Shown one piece after another: positions 1-5,440 of a DNA stretch of 5,440 nt (position 1 is the stretch's first letter; each line of letters starts with the position of its first letter). The position numbers and the translations under genes were made by a program. The notes under the pieces were generated by a model that was not told the DNA's origin, searched no databases, and saw only the letters and a list, made by a program, of their open reading frames with translations. Location of the stretch: NCBI GenBank assembly GCA_014378155.1, contig JACMOF010000152.1, positions 1 through 5,440 on the forward strand. Reading direction: 5' to 3'. Source of the DNA: Caulobacter sp. (GTDB lineage Bacteria > Pseudomonadota > Alphaproteobacteria > Caulobacterales > Caulobacteraceae).

Positions 1-214
1 GTTCATCCATCGCACCAACGGGAACTTCAGCTTCCTGCATCTGTTCGCCGGCTGGACCCTGATCGCCCTGCCGATGGGGGTGTTCGCGGCCCGCAAGCAC
101 AATGTCCGCCTGCACGGCCGGACCATGACCGGCCTGTTCGTCGGCGGCCTGCTGATCGCCGGGGCCGCCGCCTTCCTGCCCGGTCGGCTGATGTGGCAGA
201 TGGTGTTCGGCTAG
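1..214 (+). CDS. DUF2306-type membrane protein, C-terminal part
   Basis: This is the 3' end of a gene that begins before the window. The first whole codon is at base 2 and the TAG stop is at 212-214, leaving 70 residues. The fragment has two hydrophobic stretches, roughly residues 9-30 (FSFLHLFAGWTLIALPMGVF) and 47-63 (GLFVGGLLIAGAAAFLP). They are separated by a basic, His-containing loop with the pattern AARKHNVRLHGRTM, and the protein ends in a short tail with LPGRLMWQMVFG. The motif 'AARx-N-R-H-xTM' followed by a second helix and 'LPGRLM' matches what I recall of the C-terminal end of DUF2306 membrane proteins, whose function is unknown. The basic loop suggests that it faces the cytoplasm. 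A 79-bp gap separates the stop from the next gene, and I see no clear terminator in it. The membrane character is secure; the family name is moderately sure. Confidence 0.75.
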   Translation, partial: FIHRTNGNFSFLHLFAGWTLIALPMGVFAARKHNVRLHGRTMTGLFVGGLLIAGAAAFLPGRLMWQMVFG

Positions 215-293
215 GGACGGTGCGCGCGCCACGCTTGCCACCCGGCCAAGGCAGGGCCTACGAACGGTCAAGCCACGCGCGGATCGCAGAAAA

Positions 294-998
294 ATGACGT
301 CGCCAGTTCGAGCTCCTCGCGCCAAGACGGCCGGGCGCGGCCGGCCCTCCAAGGCCACCGGCCGGGACCTGAAGGAAACCATCCTCGACGCCGCCGAGGG
401 GCTCTTCGCGCGACACGGCTTCCACGGGGTGACCATCCGCCAGGTGGCCGCAGAGGCCGGCGTCGACACCGCCCTGATCCACTATTATTTCGGCGCCAAG
501 CGCGAGCTGTTCGACGCGGTGTTCTTGCGCCGGGCCGAAATCCTCAACACCGCCCGCGGCCTGTCGATGGACGCCTATGAGAGGGTTCATGCGGGCGATA
601 TGACCGTCGAGGGCGTGATCGAGGCCTTCATCGAACCGCTGCTGCGCATCTCGCAGGACGGCGGTCAGGGCTGGAAGAGCTATTTCGCCCTGGTGGCCCA
701 GGTCAACAACACCCCGGCCTGGGGCGGCGAGACCATGGCGCGGTTCTTCGACCCCGTCGTCCACCGCCTGGTCGAAACCCTGAAGTTCGTTCGTCCGGAC
801 GCTGAATATCGCGACCTGTACTGGAGCTACCAGTTCCTGACCGGCTCGATGATGCTGGCCCTGTCGGAGACTGGCCGCATCGACTCGCTGTCCGAGGGGC
901 AGTGCCATTCCAGCGACCTCGGCGCGGTACGCGCCCGGCTGTTCGCCTATTGCGCCGCCGGCTTCGAGGCGGTGATCGCGCGGGCGGCGAAGGCTTGA
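294..998 (+). CDS. TetR/AcrR-family transcriptional regulator
   Basis: A 234-residue DNA-binding repressor of typical TetR length. The N-terminal DNA-binding domain spans about residues 27-73. It begins ETILDAAEGLFARHGFHG, and the helix-turn-helix follows as VTIRQVAAEAGVDTALIHYYF with the usual 'YYFGAKRELF' ending. Ahead of it is a basic 20-residue tail with GRGRPSK (residues 14-20), an AT-hook-like patch that could contact the minor groove, as N-terminal extensions do in some TetR proteins such as SimR. The ligand-binding half (about 80-234) has 'LYWSYQFLTGSMMLALSETGRI' near 175-196. This resembles the C-terminal domain of PsrA-like regulators of lipid metabolism, but the effector cannot be named. 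The ATG at 294 is the most upstream start and has only a weak ribosome-binding site (AGAAAA). A poor promoter-like pair, TTGCCA (235-240) and TACGAA (259-264), lies upstream. The stop is 87 bp before the large glycan-enzyme gene on the same strand. Confidence 0.93.
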   Translation: MTSPVRAPRAKTAGRGRPSKATGRDLKETILDAAEGLFARHGFHGVTIRQVAAEAGVDTALIHYYFGAKRELFDAVFLRRAEILNTARGLSMDAYERVHAGDMTVEGVIEAFIEPLLRISQDGGQGWKSYFALVAQVNNTPAWGGETMARFFDPVVHRLVETLKFVRPDAEYRDLYWSYQFLTGSMMLALSETGRIDSLSEGQCHSSDLGAVRARLFAYCAAGFEAVIARAAKA

Positions 999-1050
999 TT
1001 TTCCGGAATAGACGCCGTTCGACGGAGCGCCACCGTTCCGCCCATTTCGG

Positions 1051-1058
1051 GCTACAAG
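1051..1058 (+). promoter_or_regulatory. possible -10 element for the glycan-enzyme gene
   Basis: GCTACAAG matches seven of eight positions of the GCTANAWC element of Caulobacter housekeeping promoters. It lies 27 bp before the ATG at 1086, which would give a leader of roughly 20 bases containing GAGGAA (1066-1071) and GGAA (1075-1078). No good -35 box is found at 10-14 bp (TTCCGCC, 1036-1042, is a poor match). The site is therefore weak, and the gene may instead be cotranscribed with the TetR gene. Confidence 0.3.
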
Positions 1059-1085
1059 AGCGCTGAGGAACGCGGAACCCTGACC

Positions 1086-4000
1086 ATGAGCGGCGACGAC
1101 CGGCACATCTTCCACGATCCCACCGGCAAGCGGGACCGGCGGATGCGTCTGATCCTGGGGATCGGCCTGTCGGCGCTGGCGGCGATCGTCGCGGCCTTCC
1201 TGGCCACCCTGGCCTTCGCCCCGCGCCTGCCGTCGGTGATCCTGCGGGACCCGCACATCCTGTCGTCGCTGCACAAGGAAACGGCCCATCGGCTGAAGCC
1301 CACCCTGGCCTGGCGCAAGGTTCCCCGCCCCGCCGCAGCGGCGGGGATCGGCCCGGCCCGGCCGATCAGCGTCGGCTTCTATGTCAGCTGGGACGAGGAC
1401 TCCCGCGAGTCCCTGCGGCGCAATATCGACAAGCTGGACGTGGTGTCGCCCCAGTGGGTGGCGCTGAAGAACTCGGCCGGCGACGTGACAGTCGACGACG
1501 ACCCGCAGGGCGTGGCGCGGATCGCCGCCGCGCCCAACCATCCTGCGGTGCTTCCCCTGGTCCACAACTCGGCCAATGCCAGCTTCAACGGCCCGCTAGC
1601 CGACGCCCTGTTGGCTGATCCCGCCGCCCGCCACAAGCTCGTGACCACCCTGGCCGATCTGGCGGTCAAGCGCGGCTATGGCGGCTATGTCTTCGACCTG
1701 GAGAACCTGGGGCCCAAGGGTCTGGCGAACTATCCCAAGCTGCTGGACGAGGCCCGCGCGGCCTTGAAGCCTCAGGGCCGCGAGGTGTGGGTCACCGCGC
1801 CGTTCGACGAGGAGGGCTGGCCGCTCAAGCGTCTGCAGGACGCCGCCGACACCCTGGTGCTGATGGCCTATGACCAGCACTACGCCTTCGGCGATCCGGG
1901 ACCCAACGCCGGCCAGGACTGGTACGAGTCCGAACTGGCCAAGCGGTTCGCCAAGCTGGATCCCGCCCGCACGATCATGGCCCTGGGCGCCTATGGCTAC
2001 GACTGGACCATCAAAAAGGATGGCAAGCCGGCGGCTGGTGGCGCGGTCACCTTCCACGAGGCCATGCGCAACGCCCAGGACGCCGGCGCGACCATCGACA
2101 TGGACGACGACGCCCTGAACCCGACCTATGGCTATGAGGACGACGGCGGCGGCCAGCATGTCGTCTGGTTCCTGGACGCCACCACCCTGTTCAACGCGGT
2201 CAAGGTCACCGACCAGTGGCGACCGCGGGGCTACGGCCTGTGGCGGATGGGCATGGAGGATCCGGGTGTCTGGAGCGTGCTGGGCAAGCCCTATGGCCAG
2301 GTCTCGGCCGCAGGCCTGACCCGCATCCCGGCAGGTCAGAGCGTCGATTTCGACGGCGGCGGCGAGGTGCTGCGGGTCTCGGCCCTGCCCACGCCCGGCA
2401 AACGCACCCTGGAGTTCGATCCCGACACCGGCCTGATCTCCGGCCAGACCTACGACACCCTACCCAGTTCCTATGTGATCGAGCGCTACGGCCAGAAGCC
2501 CGGTCTGGTGGCCCTGACCTTCGATGACGGCCCCGACGGCCGCTGGACGCCGAAGATCCTCAAGGTCCTGAAGGACAAGAACGCCCCGGCCACCTTCTTC
2601 GTGATCGGCGAGAACATGCAGACGAGGCCCGATCTGGTGAAGCGCGAGGTCGCCGAGGGCCATGACGTGGGCAGCCACACCTGGACCCACCCCAATATCG
2701 GCGAGACGCCGATCGCCCAGACCGATGTCGAGCTGAACGCCACCCAGCGCCTGTTCGAGGTGATCACCGGCCGCTCGATGCGCCTGTTCCGCCCGCCGTT
2801 CTTCGGTGACGCCGAGCCTTCGACCCCGCACGAGGTGGCGCCGCTGGTGATCGCCCAGACCCTGGGCTATCTGGTCGTTGGCCTCCGCATCGACCCTGAC
2901 GACTGGCAGAAGCCAACGCCCCAGACGATCATCGACCGCACCCTGGAGCGGCTCGACCATCCGGGCGACCGGCCGGGTCAGGTGGTGCTGCTGCACGACG
3001 CCGGCGGCGACCGGTCGCGGACCGTCGCGGCCCTGCCGGGCCTGATCGACGCCATCCGCGCCCGGGGCTACCGCCTGGTGACGGTCGGCGAACTGGCCGG
3101 GATGACGCCAGCCCAGGTCATGCCGGTCAGCGATCGCGACCCTGTGGCCCTGGCGCTGGACCGCGTCGGTTTTGGCCTGTTTCGCGGGGTGAAGGCGGGC
3201 TTGGCCGCCCTGTTCATCACCGCCATCGCCCTGGGCATGGCGCGGTTGGTGTTCCTGGCGGGACTGGCCCTGGTTCACCGCTCGACGCATCAAAGCCCGC
3301 AGAACCTCGATCCCGAAACCGGTCCGCTGGTCAGCGTGCTGATACCCTGTTTCAACGAGGAGAAGGTCATCGCCGCCTCGGTGGCGCGGATCCTGGAGTC
3401 GGAGTGGAAGAACCTCGAGGTGCTGGTGCTCGACGACGGCTCGTCCGACGCCACCGCCGACGAGGTGCGCAAGGCCCACGGCGACAATCCGCGCGTCACC
3501 CTGCTGAGCTTTCCGAACGGCGGCAAGGCGCGGGCGGTCAATCGCGGCCTGGCCGTCGCCAAGGGCGAGTATGTGGTGGCGCTGGACGCCGACACGCTGT
3601 TTCCGCCCAAGACCATCGGGCGCCTGGTGCGCTGGTTCCAGGATCCGACCATCGGAGCGGTGGCGGGCAACGCCATTGTCGGCAACCGGGTCAATACCGT
3701 CACCCGCTGGCAGGCCCTGGAATATGTCACCGCCCAGAACCTCGAACGCCGCGCCCTGGCGACCCTGGGCGCGGTGACGGTGGTGCCGGGCGCGGTCGGC
3801 GCCTGGCGCAAGAGCGTGCTGGACGACCTGGGCGGCTATCCCTCGGACACCCTGGCCGAGGACCAGGACCTGACCATCGCCTGTCAGCGCGCCGGCTGGA
3901 AGGTGGCCTTCGATCCCGCCGCCCAGGCCTTCACCGAGGCCCCCGACACCGTGGCGGGCCTGCTCAAGCAGCGCTTCCGCTGGTCGTTCGGCACTCTTCA

Positions 4001-4442
4001 GTGCGTGTGGAAGCATCGCGCGGCGCTGTTCAGCCCCAAGACACCCGCCTTGGGTTTTGTGGCCCTGCCGCAGATCTGGCTTTTCCAGATCCTGTTGGCC
4101 GTCGCCGCCCCCCTGGTTGATCTGGCGGTGGTCTGGGGGCTGATCTCCGGCCTGTATGGCGCCATCGCCCACCCGGTGGAATGGTCACCCGACGACACCA
4201 TCCGGGGCCTGCTCTATTGGGCGGTGTTCATCCTGGTGGACCTATCGGCCGGGGCGCTGGGCATGGCGCTGGAGAAGCGCGCGCCCTGGGCCGACCTTCC
4301 GTACCTGCCCGTGCAGCGCTTCGGCTATCGCCAGCTGATGTACTATGTGGTGGTCAAGTCGGTGCTGACCGCCGCGCGGGGCGGCCGGGTCGGCTGGGGC
4401 AAGCTGGAGCGGCGGGGCTCGGCGACGGTGAAGGCCGGATGA
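1086..4442 (+). CDS. trifunctional GH18 / CE4 deacetylase / GT2 glycosyltransferase membrane protein
   Basis: An 1118-residue fusion predicted to make and process an amino-sugar polysaccharide at the inner membrane. A cytoplasmic basic N-terminus (KRDRRMR) precedes a membrane helix at about 22-45. Residues 93-400 form a GH18 domain of the YaaH type: SVGFYVSW, FDLEN with candidate acid E206 and partner D204, LMAYDQHY (259-266) and GYGLWRMGMEDP (382-393). After a linker comes a NodB/CE4 domain (about 472-672) with TFDDGPD (D480, D481), HTWTH (H531, H535), RPPFF (569-573), DPDDW (603-607) and LLHD (H637). A membrane segment lies at about 702-731. The GT2 domain (about 748-980) has DDGS (783-786), DAD (834-836), AEDQD (924-928, base D926) and QRFRW (962-966), the signature of processive synthases. 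Hydrophobic helices follow at about 989-1025 and 1040-1060, with another segment near 1081-1096. The ATG has GGAA 7 bp upstream. The gene ends in tandem TGA TGA stops. Likely substrates are GlcNAc polymers, by analogy with PgaB/PgaC; the real product is unknown. Confidence 0.93.
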   Translation: MSGDDRHIFHDPTGKRDRRMRLILGIGLSALAAIVAAFLATLAFAPRLPSVILRDPHILSSLHKETAHRLKPTLAWRKVPRPAAAAGIGPARPISVGFYVSWDEDSRESLRRNIDKLDVVSPQWVALKNSAGDVTVDDDPQGVARIAAAPNHPAVLPLVHNSANASFNGPLADALLADPAARHKLVTTLADLAVKRGYGGYVFDLENLGPKGLANYPKLLDEARAALKPQGREVWVTAPFDEEGWPLKRLQDAADTLVLMAYDQHYAFGDPGPNAGQDWYESELAKRFAKLDPARTIMALGAYGYDWTIKKDGKPAAGGAVTFHEAMRNAQDAGATIDMDDDALNPTYGYEDDGGGQHVVWFLDATTLFNAVKVTDQWRPRGYGLWRMGMEDPGVWSVLGKPYGQVSAAGLTRIPAGQSVDFDGGGEVLRVSALPTPGKRTLEFDPDTGLISGQTYDTLPSSYVIERYGQKPGLVALTFDDGPDGRWTPKILKVLKDKNAPATFFVIGENMQTRPDLVKREVAEGHDVGSHTWTHPNIGETPIAQTDVELNATQRLFEVITGRSMRLFRPPFFGDAEPSTPHEVAPLVIAQTLGYLVVGLRIDPDDWQKPTPQTIIDRTLERLDHPGDRPGQVVLLHDAGGDRSRTVAALPGLIDAIRARGYRLVTVGELAGMTPAQVMPVSDRDPVALALDRVGFGLFRGVKAGLAALFITAIALGMARLVFLAGLALVHRSTHQSPQNLDPETGPLVSVLIPCFNEEKVIAASVARILESEWKNLEVLVLDDGSSDATADEVRKAHGDNPRVTLLSFPNGGKARAVNRGLAVAKGEYVVALDADTLFPPKTIGRLVRWFQDPTIGAVAGNAIVGNRVNTVTRWQALEYVTAQNLERRALATLGAVTVVPGAVGAWRKSVLDDLGGYPSDTLAEDQDLTIACQRAGWKVAFDPAAQAFTEAPDTVAGLLKQRFRWSFGTLQCVWKHRAALFSPKTPALGFVALPQIWLFQILLAVAAPLVDLAVVWGLISGLYGAIAHPVEWSPDDTIRGLLYWAVFILVDLSAGALGMALEKRAPWADLPYLPVQRFGYRQLMYYVVVKSVLTAARGGRVGWGKLERRGSATVKAG

Positions 4443-4540
4443 TGACAAGGTTTTCATTCGGTCAAGCTATTGGTAGCGGTACCTTTTATGCGGCGCCGCG
4501 GACCGGCCGGGCCTCCTGAAAAGCGGATGTTCGCCGAAAA

Positions 4541-4564
4541 GTCCAAGCCGTGTCGGGGTTGGAC
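4541..4564 (+). repeat. inverted repeat GTCCAA...TTGGAC in the sucC upstream region
   Basis: GTCCAA (4541-4546) and TTGGAC (4559-4564) are exact reverse complements 12 bases apart. Past one G-G mismatch, two more pairs (CC with GG) can form, leaving a 6-base loop. The right arm shares bases 4556-4562 with the left arm of the terminator-like hairpin at 4556-4575, so the two RNA structures would exclude each other. It could also be a protein-binding site or chance. Confidence 0.4.
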
Positions 4565-4582
4565 AAGGCCGGCCCACTTTTT
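4556..4582 (+). terminator. possible intrinsic terminator after the glycan-enzyme gene
   Basis: GGGTTGG (4556-4562) can pair in RNA with CCGGCCC (4569-4575) through five G-C and two G-U pairs. The 6-base loop is ACAAGG, and after AC the run TTTTT follows (4578-4582). A GC-rich stem followed by a U-tract is the layout of a rho-independent terminator. It sits 114 bp past the stop of the upstream gene and just before the likely sucC promoter, which suits a terminator between two transcription units. The U-tract is short and the G-U pairs weaken the stem, so confidence is moderate. Confidence 0.45.
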
Positions 4583-4613
4583 CACATGAGCGGCCTAATC
4601 GGTCCGCGCGCGG

Positions 4614-4642
4614 TTGCGCCTGCCAAATAGCACTCCTATAAC
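4614..4642 (+). promoter_or_regulatory. likely sucC promoter
   Basis: TTGCGC (4614-4619) and TATAAC (4637-4642) are 17 bp apart, the standard spacing for a housekeeping sigma factor. Read against the Caulobacter consensus, CCTATAAC matches seven of eight positions of GCTANAWC, at a 14-bp spacing from TTGCGCC. Transcription would start near 4649, giving a leader of about 35 bases before the sucC ATG. Confidence 0.55.
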
Positions 4643-4684
4643 CCGGCCACATTTCAGAAGCCGTCGCCCCGAGACCGGTCCCTC

Positions 4685-5440
4685 ATGAACATTCACGAAC
4701 ACCAAGCCAAAGCCGTCCTCGCGGAGTTCGGCGTCCCCGTTCCGCGCGGCTATCCCGCCTTCACCGTCGAGGAGGCTGTCGCCGCCGCTGAAAAGCTGGG
4801 TGGTTCGGTGTTTGTCGTCAAAAGCCAGATCCACGCCGGTGGCCGCGGCAAGGGCAAGTTCGAGGGCCTGGGCCCCGACGCCAAGGGCGGCGTTCGCGTC
4901 GTCAAGTCGGTGGAAGACGTCAAGACCAACGCCGCCGAGATGCTCGGTCGCGTGCTGGTGACCCACCAGACCGGCCCCAAGGGCAAGCAGGTCAACCGCC
5001 TCTACATCGAGGAGGGTGCGGCGATCGCCAAGGAATTCTACCTGTCGCTGCTGGTCGACCGCGAGACCTCGATGGTCTCGGTGGTCGCCTCCACCGAAGG
5101 CGGCATGGACATCGAGGACGTGGCCCACGCCACGCCTGAGAAGATCCACAGCTTCTCGATCGATCCGGCGACCGGCGTCTGGCCGACCCACGCGCGAGCC
5201 CTGGCCAAGGCCCTGGGGCTGAGCGGCGGTCTCGCCAAGGAAGCCGCCACCCTGCTCACCCAGCTCTATACGGCGTTCCTGGCCAAGGACATGGCCATGC
5301 TGGAGATCAACCCGCTGATCGTCACGGCGGATGACCACCTGAAGGTTCTGGACGCGAAGGTCTCGTTCGACGGCAACTCGCTGTTCCGCCACCCCGACAT
5401 CCGCGCCCTGCGCGACGAGAGCGAAGAAGACCCCAAGGAA
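4685..5440 (+). CDS. sucC: succinyl-CoA synthetase (ADP-forming) beta subunit, N-terminal part
   Basis: The first 252 residues of SucC; the reading frame is open to the window end (E. coli SucC has 388 residues). With the alpha subunit SucD it interconverts succinyl-CoA and succinate with formation of ATP in the cytoplasmic TCA cycle. The start is fixed by the conserved N-terminus [12 protein letters not shown], which matches E. coli MNLHEYQAK. An ATP-grasp fold is visible: [14 protein letters not shown] (44-57) is the nucleotide-binding region, and EINP (207-210) carries E207 and N209, equivalent to E. coli E197 and N199. D223 in VLDAK corresponds to the Mg-binding D213. ASTEGG (135-140) and [11 protein letters not shown] (230-240) are also conserved. 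An insertion of about 10 residues ([12 protein letters not shown], 58-69) relative to E. coli is usual in alphaproteobacteria. The ribosome-binding site is weak (GAG at 4671-4673). sucD is expected just downstream. Confidence 0.97.
   Translation, partial: MNIHEHQAKAVLAEFGVPVPRGYPAFTVEEAVAAAEKLGGSVFVVKSQIHAGGRGKGKFEGLGPDAKGGVRVVKSVEDVKTNAAEMLGRVLVTHQTGPKGKQVNRLYIEEGAAIAKEFYLSLLVDRETSMVSVVASTEGGMDIEDVAHATPEKIHSFSIDPATGVWPTHARALAKALGLSGGLAKEAATLLTQLYTAFLAKDMAMLEINPLIVTADDHLKVLDAKVSFDGNSLFRHPDIRALRDESEEDPKE

Noticed and set aside
1001..1025. Short dyads TTCCGGAA (1001-1008) and CCGT-TCG-ACGG (1015-1025) between the TetR gene and the large gene, considered as a TetR operator
   Set aside because: Each is only 8 paired bases or fewer, and no second copy is seen near the TetR gene's own start, so an operator cannot be claimed.
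1397..1412. Perfect inverted repeat GGACTC-CCGC-GAGTCC holding two GANTC (CcrM-type) methylation sites
   Set aside because: It lies inside the coding sequence and is explained by the residues D-S-R-E-S with similar codons; there is no regulatory context.
258..1565. 435-residue open frame on the minus strand across the TetR gene and the start of the large gene
   Set aside because: It spans two convincing plus-strand genes and the gap between them, shows no known motif, and has the same antisense composition bias.
2460..4172. 570-residue open frame on the minus strand
   Set aside because: It lies wholly inside the GH18/CE4/GT2 gene, whose motifs are unmistakable on the plus strand. Its translation is low-complexity (rich in G, H, Q, R, D) with no recognisable domain, as expected of antisense frames in GC-rich DNA.
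4490..4510. Adjacent palindromes GCGGCGCCGC and CCGGCCGG
   Set aside because: They have no loop to form a hairpin, no T-run follows, and such palindromes are frequent by chance in DNA of this composition.
4488..4630. Two tiny overlapping plus-strand frames before sucC: 33 codons (4488-4589) and 14 codons (4586-4630), joined by ATGA
   Set aside because: The overlap looks like translational coupling, but neither has a ribosome-binding site, the first is an Arg-rich chance-like translation, and the best sucC promoter lies within or after them, so they would not be in that leader.
4595..5392. 265-residue open frame on the minus strand opposite sucC
   Set aside because: The plus strand encodes unmistakable SucC with its conserved start; the antisense translation has no recognisable features.

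Overview
The window is GC-rich DNA with strong G/C third-position bias. All four genes lie on the + strand. It most resembles an alphaproteobacterium, probably Caulobacterales (Caulobacter/Phenylobacterium-like). Reasons: the SucC sequence has an insertion after the GGRGKG loop that is usual in alphaproteobacteria, and two upstream sites resemble the Caulobacter housekeeping promoter (TTGACGS, 10-14 bp, GCTANAWC). This placement is an inference from sequence character, not from a database match.

Layout. (1) Bases 1-214 hold the last 70 codons of a small integral membrane protein of the DUF2306 type. (2) Bases 294-998 encode a complete TetR/AcrR-family repressor with an arginine-rich, AT-hook-like N-terminal tail. 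(3) Bases 1086-4442 encode an 1118-residue three-enzyme membrane protein: N-terminal membrane anchor, GH18 (YaaH-like) glycoside hydrolase domain, NodB/CE4 polysaccharide deacetylase domain, a second membrane segment, a processive GT2 glycosyltransferase domain, and a C-terminal membrane bundle. (4) Bases 4443-4684 are a 242-bp intergenic region with a likely terminator, an overlapping inverted repeat and a good promoter. (5) Bases 4685-5440 hold the first 252 codons of sucC (succinyl-CoA synthetase beta subunit), which runs off the window.

How they may work together. The large protein is the notable gene. Its predicted topology puts the glycosyltransferase in the cytoplasm, where nucleotide sugars are, and the deacetylase and hydrolase domains in the periplasm. 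One polypeptide could therefore polymerise, secrete, deacetylate and trim an amino-sugar glycan. Separate proteins do comparable work in the PNAG system (PgaC and PgaB) and in Nod-factor synthesis (NodC and NodB). The TetR gene 87 bp upstream in the same direction is a candidate regulator or operon partner, but no clear operator was found. sucC is a TCA-cycle gene with its own promoter and is probably functionally unrelated to its upstream neighbour.
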